Positions 25,101 to 32,830 of a DNA stretch of 64,000 nt are shown in pieces. Under the pieces are notes generated by a model, which saw nothing but the letters and a program-made list of their open reading frames with translations, was not told the origin of the DNA and made no database searches. The stretch lies in assembly GCA_032622095.1 (NCBI GenBank), contig CP136066.1, positions 173,723,164 to 173,787,163 of the forward strand, given 5' to 3'. The position numbers and the translations under genes are program-made. Origin of the DNA: Siphonodentalium dalli (lineage: Eukaryota > Mollusca > Scaphopoda > Gadilida > Siphonodentaliidae). How positions within the stretch are numbered: the stretch's first letter is position 1; the number at the start of each line of letters is the position of its first letter.

Positions 25101-27357
25101 TTTCTTTGTTTCCTCAGGGAGAAGCTGACTTCCAGAGAATTATGACGATTGTTGATCCTAACGCATGTGGATACATTACCTTCGAATCCTTCCTTGATTT
25201 CATGACACGAGAAACGGCCGACACCGACACTGCTGAACAAGTTATGCAGTCATTCAAAATCCTCGCAGGAGACAAGGTATGCATCCTTTATCACATGAAA
25301 CAAGACTAATTATACCCCTACTTGAGTATCGGGATGGGGGGGGGGACACTGAATTATAATATCTATCATTCCATTCGTCCGACATTTATCGTAATGAGGA
25401 CATCCAGAATGTTAAATGGAGTTTTTAACATTTCCCGATCCAGAGTTATTCTCTATTTAACCCTTTACCCAACAAACCGGCCAAAACCGGCCAAATAAAG
25501 CTTCAACAGCCTAAAATATCTTGGGTCTGTCTCAATAAAACCATACAAATATGGATATCATTGGAACCGGCTCATTGACCACATTGTGATGGTTACAGTT
25601 ATACCCTGTGCCAATGCATTCTCTTATATATGCGAGTCGACCATAGGTCGCCTCGCATATATAAGAGAATGCATTGGCCTAAAAAAATGTTTTTTACTTA
25701 CATTCTTTAACAATTTTATAATTTTTAATGTGTTAAGCCAATGCATTCTCTTATATATGCGAGGCGACCTATGGTCGACTCGCATATATAAGAGAATGCA
25801 TTGGCACAGGGCCCTTCTGTTGGGTAAAGGGTTAACTGGTAATATTGATTTTGTTTGTTCATCTGCACAAATATCTTAGCCAAATCTCATTCTTGTGAAT
25901 GTTCATCAACATTAACACTTTAAAAGTTTTTTTTTTTTTTCATTTAAATTTTTTCACTCGTTCCAGTGGTATATAATATAATTAGGAGCTTGTAAACTAT
26001 GTGTAATTTGACAACAAATGAGTCAGAATTTCCTGAGCCAATTTTCTGCTTACCAAACATAAGAAATAAAAAAATACTTTCAATCACGATCATTCGTATC
26101 ATCGCACATCCATCACGAAAATCCACGTGGAATCATCCATAAATAATACGTTGAAAATGTCACAAAAGCTCATAATTCAGAACGCTCTTTAGTATCTACT
26201 GCTTTTCGCCGACTGAAGCATGGATGCTCTTTCTAAATGATGATCATTGGGAATTTTGCTAGCCTGACAAATATTCAAAACCTGTTAAAACTTCCTCTTT
26301 TGAAAGTCTATATCCGGCCATCAGATCTTCATATTAACCCTTTACCCAACAGAACGGCCCTGTGCCAATGCATTCTCTTATATATGCGAGTCGACCATAG
26401 GTCACCTCGCATATATAAGAGAATGCATTGGCTTAACACATATTAAAAATGATAAAATTGTTTAAGAATGTAAGAAAAAAGATTTTTTTAGGCCAATGCA
26501 TTCTCTTATATATGCGAGTCGACCATATCACAATGTGGTCAATGAACCGGTTCCAATGATATCCATATTTGTATGGTGTTATTGAGACAGACCGAAGTTA
26601 TTTTAGGCTGTTGAAGCTTTATATGGGCGTTTTTGGCCGCTTTGTTGGGTAAAGGGTTAATGGGCTCATAAATCAGATCTAGTTATTTTCTGGTGTGAAC
26701 CAAGTCTGCAGATAGTGTGTCTGTCATTTGCAGAATGAGGTCCCCGGAAGGTGAATTTTTTTATGTTATCTTGCACAGCAGGCTAGCATCACCAAATTCA
26801 CCCTCTGAGGACCTCATTCTGCTTAGGGAAATATTTATAGTCTCAATTTAACATTGTTTTTAGTTACTTTTTCCCTTCTGTGAAGTTTCTATATCCACTC
26901 ATTTGCAGAAGATAAATTGCATTATCAGGTGACTAATGGGTGAACATCACCAACTTCAACTGGGGAACTTCAGTCTGATCCTAGGTCTCCCATAGCAGTT
27001 GATGCCTCTGCAGAATGAGGTTCCGATAGGCTGAGTTTGGTGATGCTAGCCCGCCCTGCAAATGACAGATACACTCTTTCCAGGCTTGCGGACAGTGCAT
27101 CTTTATATCTTCAGAATTAACAAAAAAAAAAATAGAATCCATTGAACTAAACATTTTACATTCCGAAACTAACGAATCAACCTGTGTTTTATTTCCAGGC
27201 ATTTATTACCGCCCAAATCCTACGAAATGAACTGCCTCCAGATCAAGCTGAGTACTGCATTCAGAGGATGGCACCCTACTCCGGACGCGAAGCTGCACCC
27301 GGGGCTCTCGACTACACATCATTTTCGACAGCTCTATATGGCGAGAGCGACCTGTAG
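1026..27357 (+). CDS. ACTN: Alpha-actinin, 3' part (13 exons, open at 5' end)
   Basis: Alpha-actinin is an antiparallel dimeric actin cross-linker of stress fibres, adhesion sites and Z-discs. Joining exons 1026-1155, 2476-2567, 4023-4068, 4677-4739, 5607-5669, 6930-7007, 8092-8235, 18952-19236, 22324-22377, 23022-23090, 23509-23667, 25118-25276 and 27199-27357 gives 1,501 nt, in one frame to TAG. Every intron starts GT and ends AG, and all phases match. Family landmarks seen include [74 protein letters not shown] and the terminal ALYGESDL. These cover most of the spectrin-repeat rod and the calmodulin-like EF-hand domain. About 390 N-terminal residues (calponin-homology pair, first rod part) lie upstream of the window. 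Identity is certain from family conservation. Whether the gene is alternatively spliced cannot be told: no second EF-hand exon is visible. Confidence 0.97.
1150..1342 (+). repeat. Direct repeat, left copy (spans a splice donor)
   Basis: From TAAAGGTTTGTTCC to TTTGGTGGGAAAT this is about 95% alike to 1519-1712 by eye. The left copy contains the genuine AAAG|GTTTGT donor of exon a and a truncated B element. The A-family palindrome at 1344-1507 lies between the copies. Confidence 0.85.
1344..1507. mobile_element. A-family palindromic MITE (right end truncated)
   Basis: Starts CAGTAATGC after TA. It folds back at AGCTCTCA/TGAGAGCT. The second arm stops at AAAAGTTAAC, losing the terminal about 50 bp. 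Confidence 0.85.
1519..1712 (+). repeat. Direct repeat, right copy
   Basis: Second copy of 1150-1342, including a duplicated AAAG|GTTTGT but without the upstream exon. It continues into a complete B-family end. Confidence 0.85.
1543..1811. mobile_element. B-family TTAA element
   Basis: Ends CCTTTCTACACTAAATGG and TACTTAGTATAGAAAGGGTTAA, with an internal inverted repeat around AATAAGTTCAACAAATGA. CCCTTT ends beside TTAA suggest a non-autonomous piggyBac-type element. Confidence 0.75.
2147..2327. mobile_element. A-family palindromic MITE
   Basis: CAGTAATGCCC start and GCATTACTG end, flanked by TA on both sides. The centre of the second arm is deleted. Confidence 0.88.
2476..2567 (+). CDS. ACTN: alpha-actinin exon b (rod)
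   Basis: Acceptor TTCTTTTCAG, then [20 protein letters not shown], one of the most conserved rod segments of the family. The donor is CTCAA|GTAAGT. Two bases of an Asn codon are carried to the next exon. Confidence 0.97.
2581..2823. mobile_element. C1 double-hairpin element
   Basis: Outer ends AACCCTTTCATGAC and GTCATGGAAGGGTTAA. Two inverted hairpins of the GTGCATTCTCTTATATATGC type are separated by TTACAAGGTCAAGGTAAATA. It lies 14 bp after exon b. Confidence 0.82.
2867..3250 (+). repeat. G-family dispersed repeat
   Basis: Starts AAAGTGATGTGAAACACTCC and ends near ACATGATATGTCTTTAA. Similar copies are at 18508-18880 and, reversed, at 50945-51340, with fragments elsewhere. No coding capacity or clear terminal repeats; nature unknown. 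Confidence 0.75.
3330..3782 (+). mobile_element. C3 double-hairpin element
   Basis: Terminal repeats TATGTGACCCGCCATATC and its complement, then CCCTGTGCCAATGCATTC hairpins at both ends. The internal region is the reverse complement of the element at 23718-24180. The host duplication looks like TA or TATA. Confidence 0.85.
4023..4068 (+). CDS. ACTN: alpha-actinin exon c (rod, 46 nt)
   Basis: A short exon after ATTGCAG. Its first T completes the Asn codon split from exon b, then [15 protein letters not shown], matching the LDYYDSPSVNARCQ region of vertebrate ACTN. Donor CAG|GTTAGT. Confidence 0.95.
4677..4739 (+). CDS. ACTN: alpha-actinin exon d (rod, 63 nt)
   Basis: Acceptor TATTTTAG, translation [20 protein letters not shown] plus D, donor GAT|GTATGT. 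It corresponds to KICDQWDNLG in vertebrate ACTN. Both ends are phase 0. Confidence 0.95.
4740..6693 (+). other. Introns after exons d and e: no element recognised
   Basis: Apart from exon e and a 16-base C run at 5322-5337, I see no repeat family, RNA gene or conserved coding segment here. Short open frames are of random character. Confidence 0.6.
5607..5669 (+). CDS. ACTN: alpha-actinin exon e (rod, 63 nt)
   Basis: Acceptor TTTTCATCAG, translation beginning [16 protein letters not shown] and ending AKRAA, donor GCT|GTATGT. Collinear with the TIDQLYLEYAKRAA segment of the family. Confidence 0.95.
6694..6862 (+). repeat. G-family fragment
   Basis: ATGTTTACAATTTTGCGTA through ATATTAGTTAAATGCTATAT to CAGTTTGATGCACTGAA is diverged but collinear with the 3' half of the G repeat at 2867-3250. 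Confidence 0.6.
6930..7007 (+). CDS. ACTN: alpha-actinin exon f (rod)
   Basis: Acceptor CAATTGCAG, then [20 protein letters not shown] and TTEEIQ, donor CAG|GTGAGA. Near-invariant family segment. Confidence 0.97.
8092..8235 (+). CDS. ACTN: alpha-actinin exon g (rod)
   Basis: Acceptor CTCATTTCAG. The product starts [20 protein letters not shown] and ends [10 protein letters not shown], donor CAG|GTAAGC. The stretch before NPYTT is a few residues shorter than in vertebrate ACTN, a variable spot between spectrin repeats. Confidence 0.96.
8340..8652. mobile_element. F-family double-hairpin element
   Basis: Ends AGTGTCTATCATCTGCAG and CTGCAAATGGCAGACACT. Hairpins are built from GAATGAGGTCCCCAG and its complement either side of a GCTAGC centre. 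The left hairpin is partly deleted. Confidence 0.8.
8803..9282. mobile_element. C1-ended element with a C2/C3-type core
   Basis: TTAACCCTTTCATGACGG at one end and CGTCATGAAAGGTTTAA at the other (C1 ends). However, the hairpin loops are the TCGACCATAGGTCGCC type otherwise found in C2 and C3, and the spacer is an A-rich TTGTTAAAGAATGTAAGAAA repeat. Confidence 0.82.
9283..10364 (+). other. Intron stretch without recognised elements
   Basis: AT-rich intron sequence. I see no terminal repeats, RNA gene or coding homology. Confidence 0.55.
10365..10577. mobile_element. A-family palindromic MITE (full length)
   Basis: A 213-bp near-perfect palindrome with CAGTAATGCC and GGCATTACTG ends and a TA before the left end. 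Confidence 0.92.
10925..11137. mobile_element. A-family palindromic MITE (full length)
   Basis: A 213-bp palindrome flanked by TA. Both arms carry the same change (GGTGCC on the left, GGCACC on the right) relative to other copies. Confidence 0.92.
11150..11740. repeat. H-family repeat copy 2
   Basis: Collinear with 556-1000 but longer inside. It starts right after an A-family palindrome. No terminal repeats or coding sequence seen. Confidence 0.6.
12092..12304. mobile_element. A-family palindromic MITE (full length)
   Basis: A 213-bp palindrome with TA at both sides. The arms share the variant TTGCTATTC/GAATAGCAA apart from one base. Confidence 0.92.
12535..12717. mobile_element. A-family palindromic MITE (first-arm deletion)
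   Basis: Both ends are intact. The left arm jumps from AGTCAGAAATAT directly to TTGAGAGCTTTCC, so about 30 bp near the centre are lost. Confidence 0.9.
12718..14562 (+). other. Intron stretch, mostly unannotated
   Basis: Contains a short imperfect array of GATTGAAATAATAATAATAT around 13123-13202 and a less AT-rich patch at 13715-13880 with no recognised gene. Nothing else supported. Confidence 0.55.
14563..14640. mobile_element. B-family fragment
   Basis: CCATTCAGTTATAAAAGTAT then CATTGGAAAGGTCTATTATT matches the inner part of the B element at 1543-1811. Confidence 0.6.
14700..15118. mobile_element. F-family double-hairpin element
   Basis: Two hairpins (14709-14807 and 15001-15092) of the GCAGAATGAGGTCC type in opposite order, joined by a linker containing ATAGTTTCTCTATGTCCCC-like sequence. 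Outer ends are diverged. Confidence 0.8.
15360..15572. mobile_element. A-family palindromic MITE (full length)
   Basis: A 213-bp palindrome, TA flanks. The outer 30 bp of both arms share a variant (GCTCTAAGTAATCGACCC and its complement). Confidence 0.92.
15717..15962. mobile_element. C1 double-hairpin element
   Basis: TTAACCCTTCCATGACTGG and CATCATGAAAGGGTTAA ends; CTCCCATAGGGAG-type loops; spacer TACCTTGACCTTGTAAGC. TTAA on both sides. Confidence 0.88.
15963..16656 (+). other. Intron stretch without recognised elements
   Basis: AT-rich sequence; no repeat family, RNA gene or exon seen. Confidence 0.5.
16657..17054 (-). mobile_element. C2 double-hairpin element
   Basis: TTAACCCTTTACCCAACAG and TTGGGTAAAGGGTTAA ends; CCCTGTGCCAATGCATTC hairpins with TCGACCATAGGTCGC loops. 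A subterminal arm GGTTTTGGCCGGTTTGTTGG is on the right, so the orientation is opposite to 17959-18343. Confidence 0.92.
17055..17958 (+). other. Intron stretch without recognised elements
   Basis: No supported feature. The open frames on either strand here have no recognisable protein similarity. Confidence 0.5.
17959..18343 (+). mobile_element. C2 double-hairpin element
   Basis: TTAA plus CCCTTTACCCGACAAACC at the left, GGGTAAAGGGTTAA at the right. Core as at 16657. The long subterminal arm (CATACAAATATGGATATC, GGAACCGGCTC) is on the left. Any open frame across it is repeat sequence. Confidence 0.92.
18508..18880 (+). repeat. G-family dispersed repeat
   Basis: AAAGTGATGTGAAACACTCC to ACATGTCTTTAAG, same orientation as and collinear with 2867-3250. 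It ends 72 bp before the exon h acceptor. Confidence 0.75.
18952..19236 (+). CDS. ACTN: alpha-actinin exon h (rod, 285 nt)
   Basis: The largest exon here, after a 10.7-kb intron and acceptor TTTTACCAG. It encodes [17 protein letters not shown], the [20 protein letters not shown] segment, then a final helix ending ETINQ; donor CAG|GTTAGT. The last 60 nt and the donor are copied downstream in the intron with a 110-bp period. Confidence 0.97.
19177..19560 (+). repeat. Tandem duplication of exon h end plus donor (110-bp period)
   Basis: TATGAG starts at 19177 (in the exon), 19287 and 19397. The CAG|GTTAGT donor recurs as CAG|GTTAGT at 19346/19347 and CAT|GTTAGT at 19456/19457. A fourth, degraded piece runs to about 19560. 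Divergence increases with distance from the exon. Confidence 0.92.
19564..19952 (+). mobile_element. C2 double-hairpin element
   Basis: TTAACCCTTTACCCAACAAA left, TTGGGTAAAGGGTTAA right, TTAA flanks, core as in other C2 copies. It abuts the degraded end of the exon h duplication. Confidence 0.92.
19999..21461 (+). mobile_element. E-family TTAA element carrying a minisatellite
   Basis: Terminal inverted repeats TTAAAGGCCCACTTAATTTT and AAAATTACGTGGGCCTTTAA. Inside are a short palindrome (AAGGGGAATAACTAT, its complement near 20240-20270) and the 47-bp array at 20408-21440. A TTAA duplication is consistent with piggyBac-type insertion; no coding sequence. Confidence 0.85.
20408..21440. repeat. 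47-bp minisatellite, about 22 copies
   Basis: The unit is GGTATATAATATGGCATATA then TTTTATATATGTGATCTGGG then GGTTCAT. Copies are almost identical (rare variants GTGTATAAT, GGAGGTTC, CATACATT, ATAATGTAA), so the array is young or homogenised. Confidence 0.97.
21552..21950 (-). mobile_element. C2 double-hairpin element
   Basis: TTAACCCTTTACCCAACAG left; GGCCGGTTTGTTGGGTAAAG then GGTTAA right. Almost identical to 16657-17054, with TTAA flanks. Confidence 0.92.
22324..22377 (+). CDS. ACTN: alpha-actinin exon i (54 nt)
   Basis: Acceptor TATATTTCAG, translation [18 protein letters not shown], donor GAG|GTAAGA. It matches IQEALIFDNKHTNYTME at the end of the rod. Confidence 0.96.
22431..22592. mobile_element. 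C1 element with one hairpin
   Basis: Ends TTATCCCTTCCATGACTGG and CGTCATGAAAGGGTTAA. Only one hairpin remains, with a collapsed loop; no middle spacer. It lies 53 bp after exon i. Confidence 0.8.
23022..23090 (+). CDS. ACTN: alpha-actinin exon j (69 nt)
   Basis: Acceptor TCTACTTTCAG, translation [20 protein letters not shown] then ENQ, donor CAG|GTAGGT. This is the linker from the rod into the EF-hand domain. Confidence 0.97.
23509..23667 (+). CDS. ACTN: alpha-actinin exon k (EF-hand 1)
   Basis: Acceptor TTTTTCAG. It starts [20 protein letters not shown] and carries EF-hand loop 1, [12 protein letters not shown]. Loop position 6, normally Gly, is Arg (codon CGA), so calcium binding may be weak or absent. 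Donor CAG|GTACGT. A C3 element starts 50 bp after the exon. Confidence 0.97.
23718..24180 (-). mobile_element. C3 double-hairpin element
   Basis: TATGTGACCCGCCATATC at the left and its complement at the right. The core and the GTGTGGGGCTCCCTGCAGGG internal segment are the reverse complement of 3330-3782. It starts 50 bp after exon k. Confidence 0.9.
24289..24520. repeat. Tandem repeat, 37-bp unit, about 6 copies
   Basis: The unit is AAATACAGATATGTTCTGAT then TCTAATCAGTGCGTTCT; copies differ at a few sites. Intronic. Confidence 0.92.
24686..24896. mobile_element. A-family palindromic MITE
   Basis: A 211-bp palindrome with TA on both sides. The loop is shortened by two bases. Confidence 0.92.
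25118..25276 (+). CDS. ACTN: alpha-actinin exon l (EF-hand 2)
   Basis: Acceptor TTTCCTCAG, start [20 protein letters not shown], then [13 protein letters not shown] and FKILAGDK, donor AAG|GTATGC. The second EF loop ([12 protein letters not shown]) ends in Ser, not Glu. This is a non-calcium-binding loop, as is usual for this family. Confidence 0.97.
25457..25835 (+). mobile_element. C2 double-hairpin element
   Basis: TTAACCCTTTACCCAACAAA and TTGGGTAAAGGGTTAA ends. Same orientation as 17959-18343, with a shorter spacer between hairpins. Confidence 0.92.
26334..26660 (-). mobile_element. C2 element, second hairpin truncated
   Basis: TTAACCCTTTACCCAACAG left and TTGGGTAAAGGGTTAA right. The second hairpin stops in its loop (GCGAGTCGACCAT) and jumps straight to the ATCACAATGTGGTC arm. 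Confidence 0.88.
26696..27092. mobile_element. F-family double-hairpin element
   Basis: AGTGTGTCTGTCATTTGCAG at the left and CTGCAAATGACAGATACACT at the right. The left hairpin is complete, the right one partly deleted. It ends about 107 bp before the last alpha-actinin exon. Confidence 0.82.
27199..27357 (+). CDS. ACTN: alpha-actinin last coding exon m
   Basis: Acceptor ATTTCCAG. It encodes [20 protein letters not shown] and ends [11 protein letters not shown], then TAG at 27355-27357. The GESDL terminus is the conserved PDZ-binding-type tail of alpha-actinins. An F-family element sits in the intron just upstream. Confidence 0.98.
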   Translation, partial: AFITAQILRNELPPDQAEYCIQRMAPYSGREAAPGALDYTSFSTALYGESDL

Positions 27358-27760
27358 AAACAGATCTGTTTGATTTGACTGTGTTTTAGAGGACGAACTT
27401 GTTGCCATGACGACAAGTGCCTGGAAACCATAAGTCATGTGATGAGAACTCACCGTCAGCACCATCATTGCTATGGTTACCGCTCATAGCCCACCATAAG
27501 CTGAGCGAGTGTCCCATGTGGAGTTAACTCCCTTGATGTCTGACTTGGAGTGTGCTTGGAAAAGTATTCATATATTCATTCGTTCACCAAATTGCTCCAT
27601 TTCAACTGTCGAAAAAGGCTGCTCATATCAACTAATTACGCCAAGACGCCTACATTGAGTTGTGAGCAATTGAGGTGATCAAAAAGGATTTATAATCTAC
27701 GCAAAGATCTTGCATAAGTTTATCTTTATCTGACAATAAATTTATGATAATATAAATCAA
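27358..27760 (+). other. ACTN: alpha-actinin 3' UTR with polyadenylation signal
   Basis: Non-coding sequence follows the stop. The first canonical AATAAA on the + strand that I find is at 27735-27740, so cleavage near 27,755 is likely. The UTR end is inferred; a longer form is possible. Confidence 0.6.
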
Positions 27761-28318
27761 CTTGAAAGAAAAAATATAGTGAATTTGGCACTGAAAACGG
27801 ATCTGAATGTCAGAAAAATGCATTCAGGCCACAGACAAAAACATCTCAAATCATCACGAATCATGACATTTTTACATCTGGTTGCAACTGCACGTTTTTT
27901 CATTTGATTCCTAGAATTTATTTATGCACTAATATTTTCATTACCCTCTATTTCACAGTATCCATGGCAATACAACATATCTGTTATCTGGGGTATATGG
28001 TCATTCTAAAATCTAAACACAACGTAGGCTAAACCCACATTCTTTAATACCCCGAGATGACTCATGCTTGTGTTGGCCGTGGATGTGTTTGATTGTGTTC
28101 GTTACCCAAGGTAAACTCTAGTGCTTTTGTTTTCAGAAAATTATTGGTAACCATGGAAATGAGGCGAATGGAGGATAGAATGAATTATTGTTAGTTGTGA
28201 TATCTGTGCTTCGATCCTTCGGTTCCATGCTACAGGGTATAAAAGTATAAAAAATGCTTCCCCTATGAGCATCAAATTTGTCAAAAAACTTGAGTCGTCA
28301 GATTGAATCTCGTGTTTC

Positions 28319-28536
28319 ATGCTGGTGCAGCATTAAAGACCCTGTGCCAGTGCATTCTCTTATATATTCGAGTCTCCCATAGGGAGTCTTGCATATATAA
28401 GAGAATGCACCGGCTTACAAGGTCAATGCAATCTCTTATATATGAGAGGTGCCCTATGGGCGACTCGCATATATAAGAAAATGCATTGGCACAGGGTTTT
28501 CGCAAAATTTCAGGAAGCTCCAGTCATGTAAGGATT
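28319..28536. mobile_element. C1 double-hairpin element (left end lost)
   Basis: GCTGGTGCAGCATTAAAGAC then two GTGCATTCTCTTATATAT hairpins, ending CAGTCATGTAAGGATTAA. Terminal left TTAACCC is missing. Confidence 0.78.
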
Positions 28537-31149
28537 AATGATCAGCACAATCTTGTTCTAGTTCAAAGGTCTTTTGACAAACTTGGTGTTTACAGGAAGT
28601 ACAAAAAAAAATTATTTTTAAAAAAAGTAACCGTCTGTTCCCTCTCTCCAGGGCAACAAAGTTCTTACATCCGAAAATCCTGTGTCTGTTAACACACTTT
28701 TAGTTATTTTTTAATGTGACTACCGACCACCTTATAAATTCAAGGTAGATTATATAACATATCTAAGCAGAGAACTCCTTACTGCTGAATCTTCACAGTT
28801 CTCTATTATGCAACTTATTTGATTTGCTTCATTGGTTGTTCACGGTTCGGACGCACGGAACAGATGTCAACTGACAAATGCATAAGCATTCTGTTTGGAA
28901 ATTTGTTTTAAAAGTTTGTCTTGTAACAATTGTTTCAGTACATCAGATTGTTCTATTATTCAAAAGGAATGTTTGTCGCTATTAAATGGAGTTTGATTTG
29001 GGATTTAGCTTGTTTCGTAGGATTTAATGTTCTATTTGTAAACATAGGAATATGAGTTGTGTTTTCCACCGCAATCATTCAACAACAACTCAATTGTTTC
29101 AAGATATTTTTCTATTTTTGTACATTATGGTTGTATTTAGTTCTCTGTCGATATATATGTTGAGTGGAGTTAATTTATCTTTGTAATTTATTGATTCTAC
29201 AATTGTAATTTAAAAATTGCGAAAATTTGTTGTCTTAATTTGGATTTCATCAGTTCAGGCTCGCTGACGACATGAAATTTACCGTCTGCTCCTGATAGCT
29301 GGAAGTGATAAGAAAGCGCTATGCTCTAACATTACATCTTAAGCTCTAATAGATCTTTCAATGCTTTACTGAGGTGACCTTTACCTGACCTGGACCTTTA
29401 CCCGACCTTGACCTTTACTTGGATCTGAGAACTGCTGTCTTGCAGAATTTGTTATTTGCTTTGTTGTTGGAGGAATGATTCTTTTTAAAATAGGTGTTAT
29501 GAAAATTATAATTCAGATCTGATTTCTGAAATTGTTTTATCAATTGTTTTGCTTTTTGAAGACATCAGAGACTACAGCATCCCGTGTTATAAACCTGAAC
29601 TAACACTGGGTGTATCTCTCCAGATATACTCAGTAACCACTGCCACATTACTAGTTCAGGTGTATAATGGGTTTGCTGGTCTCACCCACCGATCTGACCA
29701 ATTATTTCTTTATATGCAAAAGTATCAATTACTTCCATAAAATGCATCATTTATTTAGAAAAACAAAAAAGTTGTTCAGAAGAAATTTTAGCAAAAAGAA
29801 TAGAAATTTTCGTTCTTTTTTTTTTTGGTACAACAGTCATATTTCTAATTAAATTTTTTTCTTCTTCAAAATTTTCTTAACTGTCAAAATTTTTATTCAC
29901 TTAACATGTTGTAATCAATGTAATTAAAGAAATTAACATATTTTTGTCTATATTTTAAACCAATAGCAGCAACATTCTCGGATGTACAAAGCTCACAATA
30001 TATTTTTTACCTCATTCCTGTAGATAGAACAAACCAGTGGAATTAATCCCGATGTTACACCCGATGTCATACCATTACCTACATTGAATTTTGTGGATGT
30101 TTATTGAATCAAACAAGGCACGTTTCAGTCTGTCCGATTGAGCAGGGGTTCCATCCCGATTGCATGAGGTACATCTCACACCTATCTTATCTGAATGCTC
30201 GGGCCTTTGAACATGTAGTTTTTAGAAAGTTCGTCTCGTGTTCATCTCCCAGAAGTTTTCAGAAAATTTTATACAAATTGCAAACTTCCATAATCATGGC
30301 TTTTTGATGATTATGAACCACAATAAATATTTCAACCCAATAAAATGGTTCCTTGTTTTTCTGTATTCATTATTTATCCATTATGAATCCATCAGCCCTG
30401 TTGTAAGGAGACCTGCCCCGATCATGAACCATGGGATTCCAGTCCGGGACCAACCTAGACTTGGGAGACATCTTCTCCATAAAATGGGCAACTTCTCCAT
30501 ATTTTTGTCCCAAGGGAAGTGTTGTCTTAATTTTGATCTCTGCAATCATTCTTCCTTGCATAATTTGAGCATTTTTCCACTCTAGAAGGACAAGTTATTC
30601 AATTTTGCAGAAAATATCAATTTCATTCGATTTCTAATTTCATTCGATTCCTGGTGACCTCTCTGGTTCATATACCAGTATGCATATGTTCCGTCAATGT
30701 GTATTTACTGATTATAATGGTACACTTACCACAGTGGTATTATAAATGGGCCCTTGTATTGCATATTTATTGAATCACTGAAATGTGATGTTAGAGAGTA
30801 AATTGAACTTCAGCCTTAATGACTTCTCCCTGAAAACAGTCCATTTCTCCCTAATAATCTAATATGGAGAAGTGACTTCTCCCATTTGGAGAAGTTAACT
30901 TCTCCCATTTGAAATATCTTGGCTGGTCCCTGGCCAGAGTTTTCATTTGGGGAGGGGGGAATGGGACACCTGTGGCTGCTTGGGAAAACCTGCAGTTGGC
31001 AGTTTATATTACCAACTGAGAATAGACAGGTTTAGCCTCAGGTACTCGTAACTTGTATTGCATGTTACCAATGATACAGAATTCACCTGACTCACTCGAC
31101 CATTCTGCATACGCATACATGGTCAAACTGTTTTTGTGCCCAACATATA
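28537..31149. other. Intergenic sequence without supported features
   Basis: I see no exon, RNA gene or known element. Open frames are short and without recognisable domains. GAGAAGTGACTTCTCCC-type inverted words around 30450-30920 are imperfect and I do not assign them. Confidence 0.5.
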
Positions 31150-31285
31150 CAGTAAAGCCCTAATTAATCGACTCCTTAACCACAGCAGAATTATGGGTAA
31201 CTTTTCAGGATTTAGTCGGAAATATGGCTTGTTGCCATTCATCGGAAAGCTCTCAGTAAGGAGTCGATTAATTAGGGCTTTACTG
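31150..31285. mobile_element. A-family MITE, large central deletion
   Basis: Left arm complete, right arm only the outer 30 bp. Both arms share CAGTAAAGCCCTAATTAATC, two changes from the family norm. TA flanks. Confidence 0.9.
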
Positions 31286-31428
31286 TATATAGCATACAAA
31301 ACTTGTAGCAAAGAGGAATAATCCAATTTTCTAATAACCGTTTGAGTGATCAATACAATGCAGGCAGTACGTGACCTTGGGATTTAGCTGAGCTTATTTT
31401 AATTGCAGCCTATTAAGTCAGAAAGGGC

Positions 31429-31530
31429 CAGGTTACTATGAATTGGGCGGTAGGTTTGACAGTAACACATTACAGGTTACTATGAATCGGGCGGTAGGTT
31501 TGACAGTAACACATTACAGGTTACATGTAC
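31429..31530. repeat. Tandem repeat, about 44-bp unit, 2.3 copies
   Basis: GGTTACTATGAATTGGGCGG then TAGGTTTGACAGTAACACAT repeated; the third copy is cut after GGTTAC. Confidence 0.85.
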
Positions 31531-31778
31531 TTGTTGCTGAACCTGGCTAATATCTATTTCTGGTAGAATCAACAAATCAAGTAATAATTTAAGGCCAAAT
31601 TGGAAAATCTTCCATTAATTAATTTAACGAGATATCTTGTTTATATAAAAGTTCAACAAACAGCCAAATGAAAATACTATTAACTGCTCATCAGTGTCAA
31701 AGGGTCAGACTATTTTCCATTGTCATTATGGTTGCCACGATTAATCGACTAACCTTCGACAGGTGTGTTAGTCAGTTA

Positions 31779-32830
31779 TTAGCTCAACTTTGTAAAGTTT
31801 GAGTTATTGCCATGGCTTTGTCGTCCGCGTGTGCGTGATTTGTCAACAATTTCCTTTAGCATGGGCTACAGGTCATACCTTTGTTCAGATCATTATAAAA
31901 TTTGTCAAAGCTGTTGACATTGACATGTAGATGGGAACGAGTCATTTTGGGGTCATTCGGAAAAAAAAACATGGCTGCCAGTGGCCATCTTGGATTTCAT
32001 AATTCAATCCATTAGCACAGGTCCTACTGTTTGTCTGATCATCTTGAAATTTGTCATGGATGTTAATATTGACATGTAGATGGGAACGAGTCATTTTGGG
32101 GTCATTTGGCGAAAAAACATGGCCACCAGCAGCCATCTTGGATTTTACTCTTTGCATGACTAAATTGTTTGGCACGGGCTACAGGTCCTACCTTTGGTCG
32201 GATCATAATGAAATTTGTCATGGATGTTAACAATGACATGTAGATGGGAACGAGTCATTTTGGGGTCATTCGTCGAAAAAACATGGCCACCAGCAGCCAT
32301 CTTGGATTTTACTCTTTGCATGGGAACGAGTCATTTTGGGGGTCATTCGGCCAAAAAACATGGCCGCCAGTGGCCATCTTGGGAACGAGTCATGTTTTGG
32401 GGTCATTCGGCCATAAACATGGCCATCGGTAGCCATCTTTGATTTTACTCTTTGGATGACTAAATCCTTTGACACAGGCTACAGGTTGTATCTTTGGTCG
32501 GATCATCATGAAATTTGTCATGGATGTTAACATTGACATGTAAATGGGAACGAGTCATTTTTGGCTCATTCGGCAAAAAAACATGGCTGCCAGCAGCCAT
32601 CTTGGATTTCAAAATTCAATCCATTATCATGGGCTACAGGCCGTACTGTTTGTCTGATCATCATGAAATTTGTCATTTATGTAACTTAATATTGACATAC
32701 AGATGGGCACGAGTTATTTTGGGGGTCATTCGGCCAAAACACATGGCCGCCAGCAGCCATCTTGGATTTTATCTTTGCATAACCAAATCCTTTGGCACGG
32801 GCTGCAGGTCGGATCATCATACTTTTGTGG
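31779..32830 (-). mobile_element. D-family Helitron-like element (5' end missing)
   Basis: Its 3' end (here at the left) is TTAGCTCAACTTTGTAAAG followed by CCATGG and a GTCCGCGTG segment. Then come about six core units of roughly 160 bp holding GGCCATCTTGGATTT and GACATGTAGATGGGAACGAG. The characteristic 5' end is absent. Confidence 0.8.
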